From: a bacterium
Lineage (GTDB): Bacteria > Verrucomicrobiota > Verrucomicrobiia > Limisphaerales > UBA11358
Assembly: GCA_021781185.1 (NCBI GenBank)
Contig: JAJXXI010000213.1
Span: 1 to 5,426, forward strand
DNA length: 5,426 bases
Direction: 5' to 3'
Of the stretch, positions 1-5,426 are shown in pieces. A program made the position numbers and the translations under genes. Each line of letters opens with the position of its first letter. Positions within the stretch are counted from its first letter, which is position 1. Below the pieces are notes generated by a model. The model did not search any database. It saw only the letters and a list, made by a program, of their open reading frames with translations, and was not told the DNA's origin.

Positions 1-623
1 GGTTGCTCGGCACAAATATTTCCTCCATCGGCTGGCCGGGCTGCGGTGAGATTGACGTGATGGAAAACAACGGGAGCAGTCCCGGCACTGTGCAGGGCAG
101 CCTCCACTCCGGCAGCGACGAAACCGGCTATTACAATTTTATCAGCGGTGCCGCCAACACGGCTTTCCATACCTACACGCTGGACTGGACCACCAATGCG
201 ATCCTGTTTTACGTGGACGGGCATCTTTACGAGTCACAAACCGGCTGGTCCAGTTCCATTGGCAATTATCCGTTCCCGTTTGACCAGCCGTTTTTTTTCA
301 TCATGAACCTGGCGATCGGCGGCAGTTTCGTTGGCAACCCCAGTTCCTCGTCCATCAATGGCGGCACAACTTTTCCGGCGGAAATGCAGGTGGATTATGT
401 CCGCATTTACAATCAGACCGCCCCGCTCAAGCTGTCAGCCAACCAAACCGGTGCCACCATCATGCTCAACTGGCCCACCAATATCGTATGCCATCTGCAA
501 ATGCTGGCCCCGGCTGCGTCCGGCCTGCAAACCACCAACTGGACGGATCTGCCAACAACTTCGGGGCCGGCCTATGTCGCGCCCACCAATGGCCGAGCCT
601 TTTACCGCTTGCAATCGCCCTGA
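1..623 (+). CDS. Glycoside hydrolase family 16 (beta-glucanase/laminarinase type), 3' part
   Basis: The frame is open from the left edge, so the gene starts outside the window; the TTG at position 3 is an internal Leu codon, not a start. The visible 206 residues hold the catalytic signature GEIDVMEN at residues 15-22. E16 is the expected nucleophile, D18 the assisting acid and E21 the acid/base, matching the ExDxxE pattern of GH16 endo-beta-1,3(4)-glucanases. Further family landmarks are FHTYTLDW (55-62), FYVDG (69-73), the MNLAIGGSF segment (101-109) and the terminal strand DYVRIY (131-136). The enzyme would hydrolyse internal beta-glucosidic bonds of polysaccharides such as laminarin outside the cytoplasm; the exact substrate cannot be read from this part. 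After the catalytic domain comes a module of about 70 residues ending in AFYRLQSP, of a kind I associate with exported verrucomicrobial proteins and of unknown role. The signal peptide would lie upstream of the window. The gene converges on the kinase gene. Confidence 0.9.
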   Translation, partial: LLGTNISSIGWPGCGEIDVMENNGSSPGTVQGSLHSGSDETGYYNFISGAANTAFHTYTLDWTTNAILFYVDGHLYESQTGWSSSIGNYPFPFDQPFFFIMNLAIGGSFVGNPSSSSINGGTTFPAEMQVDYVRIYNQTAPLKLSANQTGATIMLNWPTNIVCHLQMLAPAASGLQTTNWTDLPTTSGPAYVAPTNGRAFYRLQSP

Positions 624-731
624 GCCACGCCAGTCGGAACCGGGATTTTTTGCGAGCCGGAAGAATTGCCGTGGCGGTTCAGCAACATGCTGACGGCGAG
701 GTGGAATCCGCCTTCCCGGGTGTCGCCTCGT
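624..731. other. Convergent intergenic spacer without canonical terminator
   Basis: This 108-bp gap separates the 3' ends of the glycosidase (+) and the histidine kinase (-). It contains a small perfect hairpin, TCAGCA-aca-TGCTGA, at 679-693 (6-bp stem, 3-nt loop), and an isolated run of six T at 645-650. The T run lies upstream of the hairpin on the + strand. On the minus strand it is an A run, so neither strand has the hairpin-then-U-tract order of an intrinsic terminator. Termination may rely on Rho or on a diffuse bidirectional structure. I see no gene here. Confidence 0.5.
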
Positions 732-2294
732 TTATGCCGCCACTTTGAGGTGCGTGATGCGGAAAACGGCCCCGGTCGGTTCGTTGGACAGGTAGGTAAT
801 GTCCCAACCATGCGCGTGGACGATTTGCTGCACCACCGCGAGTCCGAGGCCGGTGCCTTTCTGGTGCGTGGTGAAATAAGGTTTGAAAATTTCCTGCCGG
901 TTTTCCGGCGGCACCCCGGGGCCGTCGTCGCGAATGGTGAGTGATGCCTCGGCGGCCCCGGTGCGCTGAACCTCGATTTTGATGCTGCCGTTTTGGCCGA
1001 CGGCCTGGACGGCATTGATAAGGAGGTTGAACAGCACCTGGCGCAACAGTTGTTCATCGGCCTCGATGGAGAGCGGGTCGCCAACAGCCTCGACCCGGAG
1101 ATGCTTCTCCTCGATGTCGTAGCCGAGTGTGCGGATGATTTCCTGGCAGGCGGCGGTGAGGGCGACCTTGGTGCGACGGACTTCGCGCGGGCGGGAATAA
1201 TTGATGAATTCCGTGAGCTGGTCGGTGACCTTGTCGGTTTCATCCACGATGATTTTGGCCTTCACGCGAACCTCGGGAGTGGCGTCCGGCAGGCGCGAAA
1301 TCAACTGGGCCTGCCCGCGGATGAGATTCAGCGGATTGCGGGTTTCGTGGGCGAGGCCGGCGGCCGCGAGATTCAATTCCTTGAGGTGGGAGTTGAGTTC
1401 GCTGGCCCGGACGAGGCGGATTTGCAGGTCGGCCGTGCGGCCGGTATTGCGCCACGCCAGACCGGCACCCAGGGCGGAAATGCCGGCAAAAAACGCGATG
1501 ATGCCGCGCAGCCACCAGTCGGAGTCGTCTGCCGCCCGGCAACTCTCGGTGGACATGGCGAGCACCAGACCGTGCAGCTCCCGTTTGGCGGCGAGGTTTT
1601 TAAATTCCGCTTCGGTCATCCAGCGCATCCAAGGAGGACGGTGGCCGCCGCCGCGCGGACGATTGCCTTCTGATGGACGGTGGACGTCATCAGGTGGCGG
1701 CGGCGGTGGTTCCATTTCGCCAGCCGCATTGGTGGGCGGAACTTCCACCTTGTTGGTTTCTTGTGGAAATGGTTCGCGCCGGCCCAGGTCGCGGCCCCGC
1801 CCGACGCTGTTGGTCAGGTCGCGGAATGACGGGAGCACGACCGTGGAACCGGGGCTATTGGCACCGCCTTCGGGATTGACACTGACTCCGGCGATGGGGA
1901 GAACGAAGGTGACGTGGTCATCTGCCCAGTGCTCGCGCTCAGCCAGAATGTCGCGGGAAAGCAGGTTCGTGTCGCCGGCGGTGACAACGGGATCGCCCTC
2001 GGGATTGAGCAGTCCGACGGCGAGCAATCCGCTGGAATTGACGAGGATGTTGGAACGGGTGTTTACCAGTTCATTGAGAACCGGTTCAAGGCGTTCTTGA
2101 AAGATGGCACCACGAAACCGCAGGGCGCGCGTGACTGCGCTCAACGTGCTCGCAATCTCGTGCGAGCGGTTGCGGAGATCGGATCGGGCGGCAGCGACAA
2201 CGCGGAGATGCTCCTCAATCTGCCAGCCGGCGACCAGCAGCCAGGCGGCGGCGAGCAGTCCATAAACCAGTTTGCCTTGGCGCTTGGGTTCCAT
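732..2294 (-). CDS. Membrane-bound sensor histidine kinase (HisKA/HATPase_c)
   Basis: A 520-residue two-component sensor kinase. Membrane segments lie at about residues 9-24 and 262-281, bracketing an extracytoplasmic region of some 235 residues. The first part of that region (about 40-160) could be a Cache/PDC-like sensor (LLNPEGDPVVTAGD at 95-108). It is followed by a disordered stretch (about 164-222) with a run of six prolines and many Arg/Gly. Only about 35 residues separate the second membrane helix from the H box, so there is no HAMP or cytoplasmic PAS domain. The H box is GLAHETRNPLN with phospho-acceptor H316. The ATP-binding domain has the N box LFNLLINAVQA (N423, N427), G1 box DDGPG (456-460), F box FKPYFTT (470-476) and G2 box KGTGLGL (479-485). 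All key residues are intact. The cytoplasmic core resembles the NtrB/ZraS/AtoS class. ATG 2294 is the first possible start: the frame is open back to a TGA at 2349-2351 with no ATG, GTG or TTG. No proper Shine-Dalgarno is visible, only GGAA abutting the ATG. It is the last gene of the cluster, 43 bp after the secretin; no response regulator follows. Confidence 0.92.
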   Translation of the reverse strand: MEPKRQGKLVYGLLAAAWLLVAGWQIEEHLRVVAAARSDLRNRSHEIASTLSAVTRALRFRGAIFQERLEPVLNELVNTRSNILVNSSGLLAVGLLNPEGDPVVTAGDTNLLSRDILAEREHWADDHVTFVLPIAGVSVNPEGGANSPGSTVVLPSFRDLTNSVGRGRDLGRREPFPQETNKVEVPPTNAAGEMEPPPPPPDDVHRPSEGNRPRGGGHRPPWMRWMTEAEFKNLAAKRELHGLVLAMSTESCRAADDSDWWLRGIIAFFAGISALGAGLAWRNTGRTADLQIRLVRASELNSHLKELNLAAAGLAHETRNPLNLIRGQAQLISRLPDATPEVRVKAKIIVDETDKVTDQLTEFINYSRPREVRRTKVALTAACQEIIRTLGYDIEEKHLRVEAVGDPLSIEADEQLLRQVLFNLLINAVQAVGQNGSIKIEVQRTGAAEASLTIRDDGPGVPPENRQEIFKPYFTTHQKGTGLGLAVVQQIVHAHGWDITYLSNEPTGAVFRITHLKVAA

Positions 2295-2337
2295 TTCCGG
2301 GGTGAGTTTGATGCGATCATGGCCGCCGGGCCAAGGT

Positions 2338-3552
2338 TTATTTTTTCTTCACCGGCACGTGCTCGAGAAAGCGGTCCAGTTCCTGTTCGGAAACGGAATT
2401 GGTGAGGGTTGGCGTCTGGCCCATCTCCCCGCTGGTCAGGTTGGGAAGCTGTGCCGGCTCCCGCACGATGTGGGGCGTCAGAAAGATAAGCAGGTCGGTC
2501 TTGCTGGCGCTTTTGCTGTTGGCCCGAAATAACTGACCCAGCAGCGGGATGTCGCCTAGAATCGGCACCTTGCTGGCGCTGTCGGACTTGTCGCTGGAGA
2601 TCAGGCCGCCGATGACGACGGTCTGCGCGTTGGGCGTCACCACCACCGTGTCGGCGGAACGCTTGTTGATGTTCGGCGCATACACCGCCGAGGAAAACAG
2701 ACTCCCGCCGGCGATCACCTGTCCCGGCGTCGAAGTGTCAATGGAGGTGATCTGGGGCTGCAAGATCATTTGCACCAAGTTATTCGCGCCGATGAACGGG
2801 GTGACATCCAACTGGATGCCGACGTTTTGGTAGGATCCGTTGATGGTGGGAATCGTGGCGGTCGAGCTGCCAACCGTGTTGAAGCTCACACCGCTTGGCA
2901 GATAAATGCTCTGCCCGACGACGATCTCCGCCAACTGCCCGTCGCGCGCCAGAATGGACGGCCGCGAAAGAATCCTCGCCTTGCCCGCCGTCGCAATCGC
3001 CTTCAGCGTCGCCTGAAAATCCGAGCCGACGATCTGGTAAAATCCATTGGCCGAGCTTGAATTCGGGGTCAAAGCCGGGGCCAACGGCTGGCCCATGCCG
3101 CTAAAGTTCGTGACCACCGAATTGGCACCCGCCAGGCCGAACACATTCGCCGCGCTGCCGGTCAACTGGTCGCCCAGCCCCTTGGTCCAGGCACCCTCGA
3201 CCCCGATGTCGAGGCCGTTGTTGGCCTGCACCTCCATGAACACCACCTTGATGAGCACCTGTGGTTCCGGCGCGTCGAGACTGGCGATGACCCGGCCAAT
3301 CTGCTCGCTCGTGGCCTTGTCGGCGATGACGACGACATTGTGGGTCACCGGATCCACCGAAATGGTGGCGCTGCCCACAGTGCCGTTGTTGTTGTATTGG
3401 CTGGTGCTGCTGCTGTTGGCGGCGTTGCCCCGGTTGAACCCGCCAAATCCGCCAAACCCGCCGAAGCGCTGTTGTGCCCCGGCTTCAAGCACAACACATA
3501 GCAGGCAGACCAGGGCTCCGCCGGAAATTTTCTGCAAATAATTCGTTTTCAT
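2338..3552 (-). CDS. gspD: Secretin barrel subunit (GspD/PilQ superfamily), C-terminal half of a split secretin
   Basis: A 404-residue outer-membrane channel protein. A signal peptide covers residues 1-26 (cleavage likely at AGA|QQ). Next come a Phe/Gly repeat (30-39), an Asn/Ser-rich stretch (41-57), then only the second half of an N domain, TISVDPVTHNVVVIADKA and its helix (about 63-93). The secretin domain follows (about 97-365). Its landmarks are RILSRPSILARDGQLAEIVV (193-212), RSADTVVVTPNAQTVVIGGL (298-317) and the near-invariant VPILGDIPLLGQLFR (329-343), followed by the LLIFLTPHIV strand (354-363). A tail of about 40 residues ending in three lysines could be an S-domain-like pilotin-binding region (inference). 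It is short for GspD (usually about 600-700 residues) because N0-N2 are absent; these are encoded by the gene just upstream. The family cannot be fixed between type II secretion and type IV pilus from this protein alone. The GspC-like neighbour and multiple N domains without an AMIN domain favour type II. A weak GAAAG at 3559-3563 sits 6 nt before the ATG. Confidence 0.9.
   Translation of the reverse strand: MKTNYLQKISGGALVCLLCVVLEAGAQQRFGGFGGFGGFNRGNAANSSSTSQYNNNGTVGSATISVDPVTHNVVVIADKATSEQIGRVIASLDAPEPQVLIKVVFMEVQANNGLDIGVEGAWTKGLGDQLTGSAANVFGLAGANSVVTNFSGMGQPLAPALTPNSSSANGFYQIVGSDFQATLKAIATAGKARILSRPSILARDGQLAEIVVGQSIYLPSGVSFNTVGSSTATIPTINGSYQNVGIQLDVTPFIGANNLVQMILQPQITSIDTSTPGQVIAGGSLFSSAVYAPNINKRSADTVVVTPNAQTVVIGGLISSDKSDSASKVPILGDIPLLGQLFRANSKSASKTDLLIFLTPHIVREPAQLPNLTSGEMGQTPTLTNSVSEQELDRFLEHVPVKKK
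3436..3465 (-). repeat. 9-bp tandem repeat encoding FGG units
   Basis: Three imperfect 9-bp units plus a closing Phe codon encode residues 30-39 of the secretin barrel protein (FGGFGGFGGF), right after the predicted signal-peptide cleavage site. The units differ only at third positions (TTC/TTT, GGG/GGA), so the peptide repeat is kept despite synonymous drift. The segment lies where an intact N3 domain carries its variable loop. Confidence 0.8.
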
Positions 3553-3584
3553 AATTGGCTTTCTTTTAAAACTTTCAGGCTGGC
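3553..3584 (-). promoter_or_regulatory. Short AT-rich spacer with weak ribosome binding site between the two secretin-half genes
   Basis: This 32-nt gap is much more AT-rich than its surroundings and centres on the palindrome TTTTAAAA (3564-3571). A purine stretch with GAAAG at 3559-3563 lies 6 nt before ATG 3552 and is the only Shine-Dalgarno candidate. Reading on in the frame of the upstream gene after its TGA (3587-3585) meets a second TGA at 3551-3549, overlapping the downstream ATG. Read-through of the first stop would therefore not fuse the two proteins. Confidence 0.45.
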
Positions 3585-4955
3585 TCAGCGAATCCGGCTG
3601 CCGCCCCCAATGCCGCCGCTGCTCCCGCTGTTGCCGGAAGTGGTGCTGGTGGTGGAACTGGTGGTGGTGGAACTGGTAATGGCCCGTTGCTGCAACGGAC
3701 TGTTTTGCGTGGTGCTGGTGGTGGTGCCACGGGTGCTGCTGCTGCTTTGGAACATGTTCTGCAACACGGTCGCCACCTGCTGCGGATCGGCGTTCTTCAA
3801 CTGATAAACATAGACATGCTGGTCACGATCCGAGGCCACGTCCAAATCCTTCATCATCTCCGCAATTTGGTCCATCATATCCTTCGGGGCGGTGACGATG
3901 ACCGCCTGGATGCGCGCATCCGCCACGGCGGTTACCTGGGTCGCCTTCTTGATACGTTCATTGGAACTGCTGTTGTTATTTTGGGCGGCCATCATCCGCT
4001 GGAAAAAACCACCCGGGCCGCCGCGGAAATTGACCGGGGCCTGGCTGCCGGAGGTGCTGCTCGGGAAAACGCTGCCCAGCTCGGTTGCCACATCGGTCGG
4101 GTTGGCATAACGCAGGCGGAACACGCGGATCTCCGTCTCCGCCTCGGCACTGTTGTCAATCGCCTTGATGATCTCCATCAGATGCCGGATGTTTGATTGC
4201 GTGTCGGTGATGACGATGGAATTGCCCTGGTCGTTCGCCACCACGGTGGCCTGCGGCGAGACAAAGGGCGACAAGTCCTTCACCAAATCACCGGCGTCCA
4301 CGAAGCGGATGGGAATGATTTGGGTCACGATCTCGTCGTTGTTCGGGATGGTGGCGGGGTCATTGCCGATCTTCACCGGAATATTGCGCGTCTTCGCGTC
4401 GTTTTTGTTCAGGATGGTCAGTATCCGCCCGTTGCGGATGGCCGCGTAGCCGTTCTGGTTCAGCACCGAGTTCAGCAAATCCACTGCCGCGTCCCGGTTC
4501 ATCGGCTGACTGCTGATGACGCTCACATTGCCATGCACGGGCGTGTCCAGCATGATGATGAAGCCCGCCGCGTCGCTCAAATAATTCAGCACCATGTCCA
4601 GCGGCGCGTTCCGGAAATTCAGGCGCAGGTCATCAAAATTCGTGCCCCCCGAAGTCGGCGGCATGAAATCCGATGGCAGCACCTGGTTCGTGCCGAATGC
4701 CTTCGTCGGCAGGATGGCGGTTGAGCCAGAGGAACTCCTCGTCGCGGGCGTTCCCGGCGACGGGTCATTCAGCTCCGGCGGCTGCTCGCCGCCCGCGTCC
4801 GCTGGCGGACTGGCTTCGTCGGGCGGTGGCGGTGCCTGATCGGGCGCGGCCACGCTGCTGTTTTCATCTGGTGCATTGGTCGCCATCTGCGCGGTGGCCG
4901 GGAATAAAAGTCCGGCCACGCCTAGCGCGATAAGGATGAAGAGGGTCTTTTTCAT
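3585..4955 (-). CDS. Secretin periplasmic N-domain protein (N0-N1-N2 and half of N3, no barrel)
   Basis: A 456-residue exported protein with a signal peptide (1-22, FPATA|QM) and a Pro/Ala/Ser-rich linker (about 27-105). Consecutive secretin N domains follow. N0/STN is about 106-187 (LRLNFRNAPLDMVLNYLSDA; GFIIMLD). N1 is about 209-267 (TQIIPIRFVDAGDLVKDLSP; NSIVITDTQSNIRHLMEII). N2 is about 275-373 (EIRVFRLRYANPTDVATELG; AVADARIQAVIVTAPKDMM), with a Gly/Phe/Asn/Ser-rich insertion at 299-335. The first beta-alpha half of a further domain is about 379-403 (HVYVYQLKNADPQQVATVLQ). The last 53 residues are Ser/Thr then Gly-rich low complexity. There is no secretin barrel; barrel and N3 remainder are encoded by the next gene. 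In the family, N domains stack as periplasmic rings and N0 contacts GspC, so this subunit would supply the periplasmic vestibule of the channel. ATG 4955 is supported by AGGAA 5 nt upstream and overlaps the stop of the preceding gene as ATGA, implying translational coupling. Annotation pipelines may call it simply 'secretin N-terminal domain-containing' or 'gspD'. Confidence 0.88.
   Translation of the reverse strand: MKKTLFILIALGVAGLLFPATAQMATNAPDENSSVAAPDQAPPPPDEASPPADAGGEQPPELNDPSPGTPATRSSSGSTAILPTKAFGTNQVLPSDFMPPTSGGTNFDDLRLNFRNAPLDMVLNYLSDAAGFIIMLDTPVHGNVSVISSQPMNRDAAVDLLNSVLNQNGYAAIRNGRILTILNKNDAKTRNIPVKIGNDPATIPNNDEIVTQIIPIRFVDAGDLVKDLSPFVSPQATVVANDQGNSIVITDTQSNIRHLMEIIKAIDNSAEAETEIRVFRLRYANPTDVATELGSVFPSSTSGSQAPVNFRGGPGGFFQRMMAAQNNNSSSNERIKKATQVTAVADARIQAVIVTAPKDMMDQIAEMMKDLDVASDRDQHVYVYQLKNADPQQVATVLQNMFQSSSSTRGTTTSTTQNSPLQQRAITSSTTTSSTTSTTSGNSGSSGGIGGGSRIR
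3646..3675 (-). repeat. Two 15-bp tandem units encoding a Ser/Thr-rich tail
   Basis: Positions 3646-3660 and 3661-3675 are adjacent 15-bp copies matching at 14 of 15 bases (GTGGTGGAACTG core on the + strand). They encode the five-residue units SSTTT and SSTTS in the C-terminal tail of the N-domain protein. Related GGTGCTGGTGGTGGTG sequence recurs at about 3711-3726. This is a simple-sequence tract that could change length by slippage in multiples of a codon. Confidence 0.75.
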
Positions 4956-5426
4956 TTTAATTCCTGTTCCCGTTTTTGCATGAGTCGTTTCAAAATGTCG
5001 TTGTTTTCAATGGCGGGCGGCACGCCGGCCGCAGCCGCCGCATCGGGGCCGCCGCCGGTTGTGGCGGCCGATGAATCTGCCACAGACGGGCTGGAGACAC
5101 TGGCCTGGCCGGCGAACACCCAGTTGGTGCCCTCCTGGCGCATCTGATCGCCAACTTTCAAATTAATTTCCTGCTTGTCCGCGCCCTCAAGTGTCACTGC
5201 TTTCAACGTGATTTCTTTCACGGTGTAACCAGCCTCGCTGCCATTGACCGCCAGAATCTGTTTCAGGTCGGGGCTTTTACCGTCAAAAAATGCGAACATT
5301 CCCTTGTCATAAGCCATGGTGCCGACCAGCGTGAACGCCGGCGCACTGGCCGGTGGGGGCGTCGGGTGCGGCCGGGGCCGGGCAGTGCTCGTATGCGGAT
5401 ACCGGCTGGGGTCAAAGATGTTTCGC
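4952..5426 (-). CDS. GspC-like type II secretion connector (HR domain), 5' truncated by window edge
   Basis: The frame stays open from the right edge to TGA 4954-4952. The ATG at 5317 is probably internal, because the 36 codons before it also read as protein: RNIFDPSRYP, a Pro/Arg-rich linker, then FTLVGTM running straight into the conserved domain. The order NIFDPSR, Pro-rich linker, LVGTMAYDKGMFAFF, GYTVKEITLKAVTLEG and EINLKVGDQM matches the homology region of GspC, with PilP-type proteins related. GspC anchors in the inner membrane and its HR domain contacts the secretin N0 domain. Counting from the edge, HR covers about residues 30-102, followed by an Ala/Gly/Ser/Pro-rich stretch and a charged helix (NNDILKRLMQKREQELK) that may form a short coiled coil. 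There is no PDZ domain, recalling XcpP-type GspC, which uses a coiled coil there. The expected N-terminal membrane segment lies beyond the window. The 4-nt overlap with the N-domain gene supports a shared complex. Confidence 0.75.
   Translation of the reverse strand, partial: RNIFDPSRYPHTSTARPRPHPTPPPASAPAFTLVGTMAYDKGMFAFFDGKSPDLKQILAVNGSEAGYTVKEITLKAVTLEGADKQEINLKVGDQMRQEGTNWVFAGQASVSSPSVADSSAATTGGGPDAAAAAGVPPAIENNDILKRLMQKREQELK
4961..4965 (-). promoter_or_regulatory. Ribosome binding site of the N-domain secretin gene, inside the gspC-like gene
   Basis: AGGAA (minus strand) lies 5 nt before ATG 4955 and within the last codons of the upstream gene (CAG GAA TTA AAA TGA). It is the clearest Shine-Dalgarno in the window and fixes the start. 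With the ATGA overlap it suggests reinitiation by ribosomes finishing the GspC-like protein. Confidence 0.7.

Noticed and set aside
291..298. Eight-T homopolymer inside the glycosidase as a phase-variation tract
   Set aside because: It simply encodes the conserved hydrophobic strand PFFFIMNLAIGG. Eight bases is short and nothing else suggests phase variation.
679..693. Hairpin TCAGCA-aca-TGCTGA as an intrinsic terminator
   Set aside because: The stem is only 6 bp and no U tract follows it on either strand; the nearby T6 run lies on the wrong side.
602..1243. Long open frames overlapping the kinase (minus 602-1243; plus 993-1673 and 1201-2100)
   Set aside because: They are shadows of the GC-rich kinase gene. 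Their translations are Arg/Pro/Ser- or Gly/Asp-rich without recognisable domains, while the kinase frame holds all the conserved boxes.
2341..2346. Run of six A (minus strand) just before the secretin stop, where a +1 slip would enter the open kinase frame and give a secretin-kinase fusion
   Set aside because: The frame is open, but there is no recognised slippery motif with a stimulator, and a kinase fused to the tail of an outer-membrane secretin is hard to place topologically. The kinase has its own ATG and N-terminal membrane segment.
3490..3504. Cys residues in the barrel protein's signal peptide (ALVC/LLC) as a lipobox
   Set aside because: Position -1 is Val or Leu rather than Gly/Ala/Ser, and a normal signal peptidase I site (AGA|QQ) follows, so a lipoprotein is not supported.
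1..5426. CRISPR arrays, tRNA/rRNA genes, insertion sequences, attachment sites or riboswitches
   Set aside because: Scanning by eye shows no spaced direct repeats, tRNA-like cloverleaf, transposase motifs or terminal inverted repeats; nearly the whole window is coding.

Overview
The window reads as a chromosomal segment of a GC-rich, diderm, environmental bacterium, most likely a member of the Verrucomicrobiota (Pedosphaera-like). Two things point that way. The secreted glycosidase ends in a short module containing 'LQTTNWTDLP' and closing on 'FYRLQ', which I associate with exported proteins of that group. The secretion proteins are also well diverged from proteobacterial versions. The assignment is an inference from sequence style; no rRNA or other marker gene is present.

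Layout: 1-623 (+) is the 3' part of a family-16 glycoside hydrolase gene (laminarinase/beta-glucanase type). It converges, across a 108-bp spacer with no canonical terminator, on a four-gene minus-strand cluster. In transcription order (right to left) the cluster holds: a GspC-like inner-membrane/periplasmic connector cut by the window edge (5426-4952); a protein made of secretin periplasmic N domains with no barrel (4955-3585); a short secretin carrying the outer-membrane barrel (3552-2338); and a membrane histidine kinase (2294-732). The spacings (4-nt overlap, 32 nt, 43 nt) fit a single operon.

The main finding is that the type II-type secretin looks split into two adjacent genes, each with its own signal peptide. 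The break falls inside the last periplasmic N domain (N3). The first beta-alpha half of N3 ends the upstream protein, and the second half begins the downstream one, each flanked by low-complexity Ser/Thr/Gly or Phe/Gly/Asn sequence where an intact secretin has a variable loop. Two in-frame stops separate the genes, so this does not look like a simple stop-codon or sequencing artefact.

How the parts may work together (inference): the GspC-like protein would contact the N0 domain of the upstream half-secretin. The two halves would assemble, perhaps by rebuilding N3, into one outer-membrane channel. The co-transcribed kinase may adjust expression according to envelope or substrate state, and the neighbouring GH16 enzyme is a plausible secreted cargo. 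No cognate response regulator, ATPase or pseudopilin gene lies in the window.
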